The notes beneath the pieces were generated by a model. That model did not search any database, was not told the DNA's origin, and saw only the letters and a program-made list of their open reading frames with translations. From Macrostomum hystrix (lineage: Eukaryota > Platyhelminthes > Macrostomidae): 64,000 bases of DNA. Location of the stretch: assembly GCA_950097015.1 (NCBI GenBank), contig CATNEN010000033.1, positions 310,001-374,000 of the forward strand, in the 5' to 3' direction. Position numbers and translations under genes: made by a program. Shown here piece after piece: positions 58,101 through 62,928 of the stretch (the stretch's first letter is position 1; the number at the start of each line of letters is the position of its first letter).

Positions 58101-60685
58101 AGAGATCGATAAGAGTCATTTACGTTGGAGCAAAAATTCATTTTTTGGCCGATAATACAGCGCATGATATTTTCTTATTAATAAAAAAATTAGGGTATTT
58201 AATTTATGGTTTTAAAAAGTCTACTTGGAAACAAGGAGTGAAAATTCATCTTCACTCCTTGTTGTGCTTGTAATTATTAAAGATAGACACCTGTAATGAT
58301 TGAAGATGGACACCTGTAATTATTGAAGATAGACACCTGTAATGACTGAAGATGGACACCTGTAATGACTGAAGATGGGCACTTGTAATGATTGATGATG
58401 GACACCTGTAATGATTGAAGATGGACACCTGTAATGACTGAAGATGGACACCTGTAATGATTGAAGATGGACACCTGTAATGACTGAAGATGGACACCTG
58501 TAATGACTGAAGATGGACACCTGTAATGACTGAAGATAGACACCTGTAATGACTGAAGATGGACACCTGTAATGACTGAAGATGGGCACCTGTAATGACT
58601 GAAGATGGACACCTGTAATGACTGAAGATAGACACTTGTAATGATTGATGATGGACACCTGTAATGATTGAAGATGGACACCTGTAATGATTGAAGATGG
58701 ACACTTGTAATGACTGAAGATGGACACCTGTAATGACTGAAGATGGACACTTGTAATGATTGATGATGGACACCTGTAATGATTGAAGATGGACACCTGT
58801 AATGACTGAAGATGGACACCTGTAATGACTGAAAATTGGCACACCTGTAATAACAGAATATTGTAAGTTCTTGAAGACATGCTGAAAAGGGAATAACTAA
58901 ATGACACCATTACCTAGTCCATCTCCTTGACCATTCAATTAATCTATTTGGTCGCATGGTAACAATCCCCAAGGTTTTGCTGGCCTTTCTGCGTGTGTGT
59001 GTTTCTGCCAGCAAATGGACCCGCTAGCCCGTTAATGTAGTCTGGAATTAGTCAATCAGAGCATAAAAAAGAAAGTAATTTTTCTCTCTGTGCGGTTCAA
59101 GTCATCAGAGCGGACTCAGAAGCTGATCCAACTGATAAGAGAAAGCCTTTCTACTCGTAAATTCATTCCTAATGAATTTGAAATGAAATGGACTGTGTCA
59201 TTAGTTCGGGGAGTGTACAGATGCCGATCTGGTCTGGTTGGTTAAGAAAGTGTATATTAAAACAATAATTTCGTGATCATTTAGTTAAACTCTATAACTA
59301 TATATTGACTAGCCTTTATGTTTTATAATCTACTCGGGTTTTCTAGGAAAATATAATTTATGACCCCTGAGTGGCAGGTGGTGCAAGGGGAGTGGTAGTG
59401 CCAAAATAATATTTTGAATAGTTTGAATTCGCTTGTAGCTGACACTGAAGCTCAAATCTGTTGTCAGTTCGTGCACAACTACAGGCTATATCAGCTGTCT
59501 CTAGCCTGTCGATTTTTCATTTGCTAATTTTTATTGTCGAACTGTATGATCCTGTCTTTACACTATAATTGTATTTTGCTATGCTATACTGCTATACCTA
59601 CTCTGCATATTATGCTAATCTAGTTGTTAGTCCAGTGCCAAATGTAGTTGTTGGTCCAGTACCAAATCTATTTGTTGGTCCAGTACCAAATCTAGTTGTT
59701 GGTCCAGTACCAAATGTAGTTGTTAGTCCAGTACCAAATCTAGTTGTTTGTCCAGTACCAAATCTAGTTGTTAGTCCAGTACCAAATCTAGTTGTTTGTC
59801 CAGTACCAAATCTAGTTGTTTGTCCAGTACCAAATGTAGCTGTTAGTCCAGTACCAAATCTAGCTGTCAGTCCAGTACCAAATCTAGTTGTTAGTCCAGT
59901 ACCAAATCTAGCTGTCAGTCCAGTACCAAATCTAGTTGTTGGTCCAGTACCAAATCTAGCTGTCAGTCCAGTACCAAATCTAGCTGTCAGTCCAGTACCA
60001 AATCTAGCTGTCAGTCCAGTACCAAATCTAGCTGTCAGTCCAGTACCAAATCTAGTTGTTAGTCCAGTACCAAATCTAGCTGTCAGTCCAGTACCAAATC
60101 TAGTTGTTGGTCCAGTACCAAATCTAGCTGTCAGTCCAGTACCAAATCTAGCTGTCAGTCCAGTACCAAATCTAGCTGTCAGTCCAGTACCAAATCTAGC
60201 TGTTAGTCCAGTACCAAATCCGTTCCAAACCTTGGCAGGTTCGTCTCGCCTCGAACGTGGACGTTAAGCGTCGCTGGCTCAACCTGGCCGCTCAGCTGAC
60301 CCACGAGCAGGCCGTCTGGCACCGGCCGGCCACTGACGTGCCGCCGTCCTGGCAGATCGATCCCACCGAGGGACCGTCGCGAGTTCGAGTCCGCCTGAGG
60401 CGCTGCCACACCGGCCTGGCAGCCAGATTCTTCAAGCCCGCAGCCAAATGGAAGGCCGAATGGGACCCGGCTGGCGGCCCGCTGACCTTCCTTTTCAAGG
60501 AGGACCGCCTAAACGAGGACGCCTCTGCCACGCTGTTCCAGCTGCATCGTAACGACAAGATTCGGCTCAACCGACGCTGCCTGTCCGTGGCCGCGTCAGC
60601 CGAGACGCCGGGCGAGTTTCTCATTGGCGAACGGTGCATGTACTTTGTTGGCGACGACACGGTGTGGGATTCTAGCAGGGCTCAG
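19086..60685 (+). CDS. LYST: LYST lysosomal trafficking regulator (18 exons; 3' end beyond window)
   Basis: A giant BEACH-family scaffold acting in the cytosol in the size control and traffic of lysosomes and lysosome-related organelles. Exons: 19086-19151, 19554-19799, 21454-21541, 21680-22282, 22678-23165, 23843-24277, 25251-25763, 26247-26772, 27123-27400, 28318-28497, 29441-29884, 30268-30462, 30566-30848, 33802-34281, 45911-47404, 53054-53326, 54204-56548, 60239-60685. They sum to 3128 codons in one frame with matching phases at each junction. Human LYST reaches the same point (start of PH-BEACH) at about residue 3100 of 3801, so little is missing internally. Landmarks: N-terminal REFIADIN segment, CDYSFYANHH motif, ConA-like domain (about residues 1370-1610), YVCFDSNKFYFSL (about 2095), PTEGPSRVRVRLRRC and the PH-BEACH start (after about 3090). 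BEACH and WD40 regions are outside the window. Poly-Ala, poly-Gln and Gly/Ser tracts in linkers are lineage-specific. Exact splice sites are by-eye choices. Confidence 0.92.
19152..19553. other. LYST intron 1, mostly SINE
   Basis: A 402-bp GTAAGC...CAG intron. Nearly all of it is the family-2 SINE described separately, whose (ATT)n tail lies just upstream of the CCCCGCAG acceptor. Confidence 0.7.
19219..19534 (+). mobile_element. tRNA-derived SINE, family 2, with (ATT)n tail
   Basis: The tRNA-Leu-like head has an A box (TGGCAGAGCAG, 19224-19234) and a B box (AGCTCGATTCC, 19269-19279). The body ends in a conserved segment (AGGAGTCAGC ... TGGGCAGAATTGCCTCCTCG ... GTGCCATTGCG, about 19420-19500) and a TATTATTATTATT tail. 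The same 3' segment and ATT tail occur inverted at 53836-53962, showing a dispersed family. It sits within LYST intron 1. Confidence 0.8.
19554..19799 (+). CDS. LYST: LYST exon 2
   Basis: 82 codons from CCCCGCAG|AAA. The product contains LVREFIADINACCK and LCNYLLRDRGWLILYALSRL, which align with the vertebrate LYST N-terminus (LAREFLTDVNRLCN ... LGQYLVHGRGFLLLTKL, recalled). The donor is taken as TCT|GTGAGT. CAG|GTCTCT six bases earlier is an in-phase alternative. Confidence 0.88.
19800..21453. repeat. LYST intron 2 with 27-bp minisatellite
   Basis: From about 19836 to 21360 there are about 56 units of 27 bp: TGACTGCTGATCCCATCCAG followed by TTGTGTG or GTGTGTG. Variants include GATTCCATC, GATCTCATC and TGGCTGCTG. 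Each unit contains an acceptor-like CCATCCAG. A few truncated units near 21060-21190 and 21310-21350 lack a TG. Long open frames on both strands are repeat artefacts. The acceptor TATATTTTTGCAG follows about 90 bp later. Confidence 0.95.
21454..21541 (+). CDS. LYST: LYST exon 3
   Basis: An 88-bp exon giving EASDCFDFASILVSIFKMMG and DYKENFKAS, phase 0 in and phase 1 out (GCG|GTAAGC). The intron that follows (21542-21679) is only 138 bp, carries no array and is AT-rich. Confidence 0.85.
21680..22282 (+). CDS. LYST: LYST exon 4, Ala-rich linker
   Basis: 603 bp, phase 1 in (CTCAACAG|AG) and phase 1 out (TCAG|GTGATT). It carries a basic patch GRSFRGQRGRTRKWRSDK resembling the FRKSRRQRKITHRYS segment of vertebrate LYST, then several Ala runs (about residues 159-185 and 305-325) and acidic stretches (SDSDAPD, LSDDDGDVD). 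The Ala tracts come from mixed GCN codons, so they are established coding rather than fresh trinucleotide expansion. Confidence 0.85.
22283..22677. repeat. LYST intron 4 with short 22-bp repeat
   Basis: A 395-bp intron containing about eight imperfect copies of GATTGTAGGATTAACGATGA between about 22404 and 22600. Acceptor ATATAAAATTGTCAG at 22677. Confidence 0.85.
22678..23165 (+). CDS. LYST: LYST exon 5
   Basis: 488 bp, phase 1 in, phase 0 out (GCTT|GTGAGT). It starts with a polar HHQQQQQQRQRRSS stretch and then an armadillo/HEAT-like helical region (VRILLVSLLCQLC, LLPCMLADVLCRVDVADLWL, LALCQHILRTVLSAAYSLLL) corresponding to the LCHVLLSLLEKVC ... MLFRTVLHLL region of vertebrate LYST. Confidence 0.88.
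23166..23842. repeat. LYST intron 5 with degenerate 17-20-bp array
   Basis: From about 23195 to 23770 the intron consists of diverged copies of GGATTTCCNCACTGGGATTT-type units with variable length and one longer duplicated block (GAATCCCACGTCC near 23265, GAATCCCACATCC near 23369). This is the most decayed array in the gene. Acceptor CACCCCGCCAG at 23842. Confidence 0.85.
23843..24277 (+). CDS. LYST: LYST exon 6
   Basis: 145 codons, phase 0 at both ends. It contains RRGHRLCDYSFYANHHCDAF, matching the vertebrate LYST segment CEYSHFMHHHRDLS, flanked by hydrophobic helices (AIAGTLHLLIAHASRLERA, VCLAAELAGLLLSLVD). The donor is read as TAC|GTGAGT; GCT|GTGAGC nine bases earlier is an in-phase alternative. 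Confidence 0.9.
24278..25250. repeat. LYST intron 6, polypyrimidine 17/18-bp array
   Basis: About 53 units of TTTCTATCCCATCTACCC or TTTCTATCCCATCTCCCC (a 17-bp form lacks one C) fill 24300-25235. The sense strand has almost no G across about 930 bp. The array passes directly into the acceptor (CACTTCATTGCAG), so the last units serve as its polypyrimidine tract. Confidence 0.95.
25251..25763 (+). CDS. LYST: LYST exon 7
   Basis: 171 codons, phase 0 at both ends (GCAG|CCT; CGC|GTGAGT). VGACCCMPMAD aligns with the vertebrate IGICCCMDPK, and the C-terminal part (WSFLSLYTGLVLDSDS ... LPLLLQL) with the KAYQNFVFEEDR ... NPVLQR region. A Pro/Thr-rich linker lies between them. Confidence 0.9.
25764..26246. 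repeat. LYST intron 7 with 15-bp array
   Basis: About 28 units of GAGTGACAATCCAGA with variants (TTCATAGA, CCGTTTGG, CCACAGA) from about 25793 to 26211. Some variants occur in a fixed series that is repeated (25936-25980 and 25996-26030). The core GAGTGACAAT is shared with the intron 9 array. Confidence 0.95.
26247..26772 (+). CDS. LYST: LYST exon 8
   Basis: 526 bp, phase 0 in (AATTTAG|AGT), phase 1 out (CAAG|GTAATG). Reads RYLNTAKYCLCLLPYALSAT, then LLDLSSLSSLRRHVYRLVES, a Lys/Arg-Ala linker with an eight-residue Ala run, and a hydrophobic LVIFINFLISVFDFNTIMVV end that corresponds to VHINTINLFLCVAFL in vertebrates. Its frame stays open through intron 8 as far as 27251. Confidence 0.85.
26773..27122. 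repeat. LYST intron 8 with 20-bp array
   Basis: About 16 units of TCACTCCTGTCATCATTCCG fill 26803-27118. A three-unit block with GACATCG, GTCATCG and a TGTTACTCTT variant appears twice (26906-26955 and 27066-27115). The second TGTTACTCTTGTCATC runs straight into the acceptor CCCGCAG. Confidence 0.95.
27123..27400 (+). CDS. LYST: LYST exon 9
   Basis: 278 bp, phase 1 in, phase 0 out. The product RDADIWASYERLFLQSPSF then RRRFIDVNGFSGAYRLLKDL matches vertebrate QAADIWSMCRWIYMLSSVF ... FYRLGGFRVCHKLI. No internal Met is present. The donor is the weaker CGG|GTCAGC; frame continuation hits TAG near 27459, so the exon must end before that. Confidence 0.87.
27401..28317. repeat. LYST intron 9 with 15-bp array
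   Basis: About 47 units of GAGTGACAATAGAAA in the first part and GAGTGACATATGAAA in the second (27478-28195), with occasional AAAAA, GTATAAA and GTAGAAA variants. It is related in sequence and period to the intron 7 array. Acceptor CGTATTTCTAG at 28317. Confidence 0.95.
28318..28497 (+). CDS. LYST: LYST exon 10
   Basis: 60 codons, phase 0 at both ends (ATG|GTGAGT). Reads DFSAQVVLDSILMLLLKCMS then SIFDCILNACTSNVYLLAQG, equivalent to the SILFEMRDHL ... PLFDALLRVALGN region of vertebrate LYST. Confidence 0.87.
28530..28710. mobile_element. Rearranged fragments of SINE family 1 with palindromic module
   Basis: A minus-strand B-box region (complement of GATTCGAGTTCTC, 28539-28551) is followed by a perfect hairpin (GATTATT-TCGAC-AATAATC, 28592-28610), a perfect palindrome GGTATTTGAAATACC (28618-28632), TATTTCTACT, then a plus-strand A-box-like TAGCCTAGTGT (28657-28667). 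The palindrome plus TATTTCTACT also occurs at 53401-53434 inside another SINE copy. Confidence 0.55.
29240..29437. repeat. 14-bp array abutting the intron 10 acceptor
   Basis: About 14 units of CATCTATCCCACAC, with CCACTC and CCGACTC variants. The final unit reads TCATGTATCCCACCCGCAG, so the repeat itself supplies the 3' splice site context of exon 11. Confidence 0.93.
29441..29884 (+). CDS. LYST: LYST exon 11
   Basis: 148 codons, phase 0 at both ends (GAG|GTAAGG). EADEEEYQADRDSSS corresponds to the acidic EEEGYEADSES stretch of vertebrate LYST. It is followed by a Ser/Asn/Gly-rich linker and the helical MVRLAIRLLFGLGPSCVVLQ and LLQMLKASPTSA segments. Confidence 0.87.
29885..30267. repeat. 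LYST intron 11 with imperfect G-rich repeat
   Basis: From about 29955 to 30150 the intron is built of GTGTTTGTGGAGGGAGGTGG-like units of variable length, strongly G-rich on the sense strand. Acceptor TCAAAACGCAG. Confidence 0.85.
30268..30462 (+). CDS. LYST: LYST exon 12
   Basis: 65 codons, phase 0 at both ends (CGT|GTGAGT). Reads DILDTLLAAGADILTSD and LAIAELLGTARLTSGQAESL, a helical region just before the ConA-like domain. The following intron (30463-30565) is 103 bp and has no repeats. Confidence 0.85.
30566..30848 (+). CDS. LYST: LYST exon 13, start of ConA-like domain
   Basis: 283 bp, phase 0 in (CCCGCAG|TCG), phase 1 out (CCA|GTGAGT). After an Ala run it reads GLPIRHELGHHLWPA and GFTLSFWIRL, the first strands of the BEACH-family concanavalin-A-like domain (vertebrate LPLLGQNCWPHLSEGFSVSLWF). 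Confidence 0.9.
30849..32729. other. LYST intron 13, unique 5' part
   Basis: About 1.9 kb of AT-rich sequence without a recognised gene. It holds a diverged direct repeat: about 30929-31006 and 31302-31373 both run from CGCACGTT(C/T)(A/G)AAGC-like sequence to ACTAGCAA ... CCCCTTCT. A weak A-box-like GCAGCTCAGCGGTCG near 32338 lacks a clear B box. Confidence 0.5.
32730..32965. repeat. 21-bp array in intron 13
   Basis: About 11 units of ATTCTCAGATTCGGGATT plus GCT or ACT. Confidence 0.95.
33045..33775. repeat. 18-bp array in intron 13
   Basis: About 40 units of GGGATCTGTATTCAGAAT with GGATTCAGAAT, TATTCAAAAT and AATGTGATC variants. The exon 14 acceptor (TGAATGTCCGCAG) is only about 25 bp after the last unit. 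The period is divisible by 3, so all six frames show long spurious open stretches. Confidence 0.95.
33802..34281 (+). CDS. LYST: LYST exon 14, ConA-like domain
   Basis: 480 bp, phase 1 at both ends (AAAG|GTGAGC). Reads LHLATLQTADTGLEVSVE, LPPNCWCHATVACAP, STTVVVTINGLATHQVTLEH and YQIGGVALFKG, matching in order the vertebrate segments ALMIQVWADP, LPSKWQHLVLTY, ISIWVSGQRKPDVTL and WDLGNLLLFNG. A Gly-rich loop (KRGGGGVG) replaces the vertebrate GKRRIHGK. Confidence 0.92.
34336..39920. repeat. 31-bp megasatellite in intron 14 (about 180 copies)
   Basis: Core TTCTCCCACATCTCAAAGTC followed by TAGTCCCTTCA. Main variants are CATAGTC, GTCTATTCCC, TTCGTTCTCC and the rare CCCGCATC. Rare markers show nested duplication: CCCGCATC at 35745 and 37790 (2045 bp, 66 units minus one deleted base), at 36302 and 38348 (2046 bp), and at 38348 and 39060 (712 bp, 23 units minus one base). 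Pyrimidine-rich on the sense strand. Confidence 0.97.
39921..40440. other. Unique spacer in intron 14
   Basis: No recognised feature. Confidence 0.5.
40441..41165. repeat. 20-bp array in intron 14
   Basis: About 36 units of AGGAGTGAAATGTGGCAAGC. Two independent variable sites (TGTGG/TGGGG and AAGC/AAGT/AAAT) make the units distinguishable. The period is exact almost throughout. Confidence 0.96.
41166..41744. other. Unique spacer in intron 14
   Basis: No recognised feature. Confidence 0.5.
41745..42325. repeat. 20-22-bp array pair in intron 14
   Basis: About 22 units of CTGTCTGTCCCCGAGACACC (length varies by 1-2 bases: CACCC, CCCCT, CCCCCT) from 41745 to 42205, followed by about five 22-bp units built on TCAATCTGTCCTTCTGACTC. 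The shared TCTGTCC suggests that the second array derives from the first. Confidence 0.93.
42326..42884. other. Unique spacer in intron 14
   Basis: No recognised feature. Confidence 0.5.
42885..43105. repeat. GA-rich purine tract in intron 14
   Basis: About 200 bp of AGAGAGAGAGGGAGAAGTAG-type units, almost pure purine on the sense strand. Confidence 0.93.
43106..43555. other. Unique spacer in intron 14
   Basis: A minus-strand open frame of 131 codons overlaps this spacer and the next array. Its product has no recognisable domain and part of it is repeat-derived, so it is not called. Confidence 0.5.
43556..44420. repeat. 22-bp array with palindromic hexamers in intron 14
   Basis: About 39 units containing CAGCTAGCATATGACC plus TCTTCT or ACTTCT, with CAGCTGGCATATG and CGGCTAGC variants. 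The first few units (CAGCTGACAAA) are diverged. Nearly every unit carries both GCTAGC and CATATG. Confidence 0.95.
44421..45060. other. Unique spacer in intron 14
   Basis: AT-rich sequence; no recognised feature. Confidence 0.5.
45061..45695. repeat. 12-bp array in intron 14
   Basis: About 52 units of ACTCATGAACTC / ACTAATGAACTC / ACTGACGAACTC. A block containing ACTGACG units and a shortened GAACTCACAAACTC unit recurs three times (about 45318, 45478, 45575), a higher-order duplication of about 100 to 160 bp. Confidence 0.95.
45700..45900 (-). mobile_element. Possible tRNA-derived SINE, antisense, beside exon 15
   Basis: The complement of 45844-45857 reads GGGGTTCGAATCTC, a good pol III B box, and is followed on that strand by about 150 bp of non-tandem sequence. 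The A-box region would fall at about 45885-45900, next to the acceptor, and is not clear. No second copy exists in the window. Confidence 0.3.
45911..47404 (+). CDS. LYST: LYST exon 15
   Basis: 1494 bp, phase 1 at both ends (CACCCACAG|AG; CCTT|GTGAGT). It begins CFQSSEWALTLCGLGPDWAS, corresponding to AFYLYACGPNHTS after the ConA-like core. A Pro/Ala-rich and Gly/Asn/Ser-rich linker follows, then ARM/HEAT-like helices (GAAFNRSAGFAMLARVLAHP, RDVLLCWDLWDRLSDDLLDL), and it ends with LHPPASTYVCFDSNKFYFSL, nearly the same as vertebrate [20 protein letters not shown]. This last match is the clearest family signature in the middle of the protein. Confidence 0.95.
47405..48360. other. LYST intron 15, unique 5' part
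   Basis: No recognised feature in about 950 bp of AT-rich sequence. Confidence 0.5.
48361..48985. repeat. 24-bp array carrying TGACGTCA sites (intron 15)
   Basis: About 26 units of CAATGACGTCATTAGTGCCA plus TCCT. I count 17 perfect TGACGTCA octamers (the full CRE palindrome bound by CREB/ATF bZIP factors in animals), plus one-base variants (TGATGTCA, TGACATCA, TGACGTCG, TGACGCCA). Whether any factor binds them is unknown. Confidence 0.95.
48986..49505. other. Unique spacer in intron 15
   Basis: No recognised feature. Confidence 0.5.
49506..52600. repeat. 29-bp array in intron 15 (about 106 copies)
   Basis: Core GAGGCAACCCATAGACTATT preceded by GGCAGGGCT, AGCAGGGCT, GGCAGGGCG or GTCAGTGTT. 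The four forms recur in a fixed order, with GGCAGGGCG-AGCAGGGCT-GTCAGTGTT as a marker triplet seen about a dozen times, so it has a higher-order repeat of several units. The 3' end (from about 52540) decays into diverged units. Confidence 0.97.
52601..53053. other. 3' part of intron 15
   Basis: AT-rich, then pyrimidine-rich sequence leading to acceptor TTCTCCGTCCGCAG at 53053. Confidence 0.7.
53054..53326 (+). CDS. LYST: LYST exon 16, Ser-rich linker
   Basis: 273 bp, phase 1 at both ends (GATG|GTAAGT). Reads ANWALTDDVIDSGASRSASR, then a Ser/Asn/His-rich stretch ending GGGEGSGDSDHDG. It occupies the place of the poorly conserved Ser-rich region of vertebrate LYST around residues 2200-2350. 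Called mainly from frame, phase and composition. Confidence 0.78.
53361..53560 (+). mobile_element. SINE family 1, variant with palindromic insert
   Basis: Head GGATTGTAGCCCAGCGGTTA (A box 53368-53378) is followed by a region with the palindrome GGTATTTGAAATACC (53401-53415) and TATTTCTACT, and then GATCAGAAGGTCGGGAGTTC, whose 3' part is the B-box region of the family. Relative to the 5001 copy about 60 bp is inserted between the A and B boxes. The 3' end is approximate. Confidence 0.6.
53592..53682. repeat. 13-bp tandem repeat, 7 copies
   Basis: Seven perfect copies of CTGTACATACTGG. The context (AATAGCTGTACATACTGGCTG) resembles the 3' body of the SINE at 5001 (AATAGCTGCGGCTGTACTG), so it may have grown from SINE sequence. 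Confidence 0.95.
53836..53962 (-). mobile_element. SINE family 2, 5'-truncated, antisense
   Basis: On the minus strand this reads AGGAGTCAGCGAAACGGGCA, GCATTGCCTCCTCGCCGGCT and GTGCCATTGCCCGC, then a tail of ATTATTATT. It matches the 3' third of the copy at 19219-19534. The tRNA-like head is missing. Confidence 0.75.
54204..56548 (+). CDS. LYST: LYST exon 17 (largest exon)
   Basis: 2345 bp, phase 1 in (CTGCAG|AT), phase 0 out (AAG|GTGGGT). After a Q6 run and a charged linker it carries the long ARM/HEAT-like region: LLGALIGLVTEIVRGLTDSQ, ALHPCAEVRIRVAQLFAAYA, PWEALAAFWKRPPNSLQ, GVSLLRQLLHNSGPDWTGLM, WHLLMLQVRDPLKVQLYRLL and LAMDVTKLVVAAQNAQRKRL. These align in order with vertebrate LYST (GLYELLSGVLLILPDVLLED, HPSPAIQQGVIKLLDAYFAR, KETFRMQLGRLLVHIL, IAADITQAVSLSQGNERKKV). 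Internal linkers are rich in Ser, Gly and Gln. The frame stays open about 320 bp into the intron 17 repeat. Confidence 0.95.
56549..57900. repeat. 30-bp array starting at the intron 17 donor
   Basis: About 44 units of TCTGTAACAGTCTGTGCCAG plus TCTATGTGTG, with CTGCGACAG, CAGACTGTG, ATGCG and GTGAG variants. The array begins within about 25 bp of the donor GTGGGT. The first roughly 300 bp have irregular lengths (CTTTTGTGTG units, one short unit near 56695) and the rest is exactly 30 bp. Confidence 0.95.
57901..58261. other. Unique spacer in intron 17
   Basis: No recognised feature. Confidence 0.5.
58262..58850. repeat. 23-bp array in intron 17
   Basis: About 25 units with core GGACACCTGTAATGACTGAA plus GAT. 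Variants are AGACACC, ATTGAAG, ACTTGTAATGATTGATG. The ACTTGTAATGATTGATG unit appears three times, each followed by ATTGAAG units. Confidence 0.95.
58851..59625. other. Unique spacer in intron 17
   Basis: No recognised feature. Confidence 0.5.
59626..60225. repeat. 24-bp array in intron 17
   Basis: About 25 units of GTCCAGTACCAAATCTAG plus (C/T)TGT(C/T)(A/G). The last unit runs into CCGTTCCAAACCTTGGCAG, the exon 18 acceptor. The open frame VSPVPNLA through it is a repeat artefact. Confidence 0.95.
60239..60685 (+). CDS. LYST: LYST exon 18, entry into PH-BEACH domain
   Basis: 149 codons, phase 0 at both ends (TTGGCAG|GTT; CAG|GTAAGA). LAAQLTHEQAVWHRP, SWQIDPTEGPSRVRVRLRRC and LNRRCLSVAASAETPGEFLI match vertebrate [34 protein letters not shown] and [20 protein letters not shown]. 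The PTEGP motif and the following MYFVGDD mark the junction into the PH-BEACH domain. The continuation (FSW...W..R..A) is not found before base 64000. Confidence 0.97.
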
Positions 60686-60744
60686 GTAAGATATCTTTGC
60701 TGATCGATAATACTTTGGGATCGATAATACATATAGTGCTTCTT

Positions 60745-62405
60745 TGAAGGTCGATTGTGATCACTATTTGAGGATCGATAGTGATCCCTATTTGAGGATC
60801 GATAGTGATCCCTATTTGAGGATCGATAGTTATCCCTATTTGAGTATCGATAGTTATCCCTATTTGAGGATCGATAGTGATCCCTATTTGAGGATCGATA
60901 GTGATCCCTATTTGAGGATCGATAGTTATCCCTATTTGAGTATCGATAGTTATCCCTATTTGAGGATCGATAGTGATCCCTATTTGAGGATCGATAGTTA
61001 TCCCTATTTGAGTATCGATAGTGATCCCTATTTGTGGATCGATAGTGATCCCTATTTGAGGATCGATAGTGATCCCTATTTGAGGATCGATAGTTATCCC
61101 TATTTGAGTATCGATAGTGATCCCTATTTGAGGATCCATAGTGATCCCTATTTAAGGATCGATAGTGATCCCTATTTGAGTATCGATAGTGATCCCTATT
61201 TGAGGATCCATAGTGATCCCTATTTGTGGATCGATAGTGATCCCTATTTGAGGATCGATAGTTATCCCTATTTGAGGATCCATAGTGATCCCTATTTGAG
61301 TATCGATAGTGATCCCTATTTGAGTATCGATAGTTATCCCTATTTGAGTATCGATAGTGATCCCTATTTGAGTATCCGTAGTGATCCCTATTTGTGGATC
61401 GATAGTGATCCCTATTTGAGGATCGATAGTGATCCCTATTTGAGGATCGATAGTTATCCCTATTTGAGTATCGATAGTTATCCCTATTTGAGTATCGATA
61501 GTGATCCCTATTTGAGTATCGATAGTGATCCCTATTTGAGTATCGATAGTGATCCCTATTTGAGTATCGATAGTGATCCCTATTTGAGTATCGATAGTGA
61601 TCCCTATTTGAGTATCGATAGTGATCCCTATTTGAGGATCCATAGTGATCCCTATTTGTGGATCGATAGTGATCCCTATTTGAGTATCCGTAGTGATCCC
61701 TATTTGAGGATCGATAGTGATCCCTATTTGAGTATCGATAGTGATCCCTATTTGAGTATCCGTAGTGATCCCTATTTGTGGATCGATAGTGATCCCTATT
61801 TGAGGATCGATAGTGATCCCTATTTGAGGATCGATAGTGATCCCTATTTGAGGATCGATAGTGATCCCTATTTGAGGATCGATAGTGATCCCTATTTGAG
61901 GATCGATAGTTATCCCTATTTGAGGATCGATAGTTATCCCTATTTGAGTATCGATAGTGATCCCTATTTGAGGATCGATAGTGATCCCTATTTGAGGATC
62001 GATAGTTGTCCCTATTTGAGTATCGATAGTGATCCCTATTTGAGGATCGATAGTGATCCCTATTTGTGGATCGATAGTGATCCCTATTTGAGGATCGATA
62101 GTGATCCCTATTTGAGGATCGATAGTGATCCCTATTTGTGGATCGATAGTGATCCCTATTTGAGTATCGATAGTGATCCCTATTTGAGTATCGATAGTGA
62201 TCCCTATTTGAGGATCGATAGTGATCCCTATTTGAGGATCCATAGTGATCCCTATTTGTGGATCGATAGTGATCCCTATTTGAGGATCGATAGTGATCCC
62301 TATTTGAGGATCGATAGTGATCCCTATTTGAGGATCGATAGTGATCCCTATTTGAGGATCGATAGTGATCCCTATTTGAGGATCCGTAGTGATCCCTATT
62401 TAAGG
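60745..62405. repeat. 24-bp array in intron 18 with ATCGAT palindromes
   Basis: About 69 units of GATCGATAGTGATCCCTATT plus TGAG. Variants: GTATCGATAG (about 20 units, containing TATCGATA), GATCCATAG, TATCCGTAG, TGTGGATCG, AGTTATCCC. Starts about 60 bp after the donor. Frames on both strands stay open (DPYLRIDS, GITIDPQI); these are not genes. Confidence 0.96.
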
Positions 62406-62928
62406 AGCCCCTGTTTGCTTTTGATAATGATCCTTAATGAATTTGTATCATCCCCAGAGCATCATGTTATACTTAAGCAGTCTTGTTCTTGGGACATAGT
62501 TTTTCGTAGACAGTTCTTAAATATGAGACCGCTGATGAATTGTACCGCTGTGCGGCTGTTGCTCACGAAAGATTTCCTTAAAAGGCTGCTGGCCCAGTGT
62601 GGGGTAAAACTGATAATAATTTCTAAATGAGCCCCTCCCTAAGTGAAGTTAGAAAATGACTCTCGTGAGACAGAGGAGCATTGCTGGTCTCTAGCCAGTG
62701 ATTTTTTGTTTAATTTATTACTGCCTTTATTATAAGCTGTCTCGGGTACAGTCCGTATGGGATTCTATTTCGAGTCGCGAATATCAGTTTGATATGTGCT
62801 CAGCCCTATAATTCATGATAAAGTACAAGTCTGCTCAACGTTCGTGTTTTAGCATTTTATTACTATCTGCAAATTTATCACTTTGGACTTGCGGACTATC
62901 CTTAATGAACCCTTTATCCCTTCTCTGC
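62406..62928. other. Unique spacer in intron 18
   Basis: No recognised feature. Confidence 0.5.

Noticed and set aside
60744-62630. 628-codon plus-strand and 363-codon minus-strand frames
   Set aside because: Translations of the 24-bp intron 18 array. The few non-repeat codons at the end have no homology.
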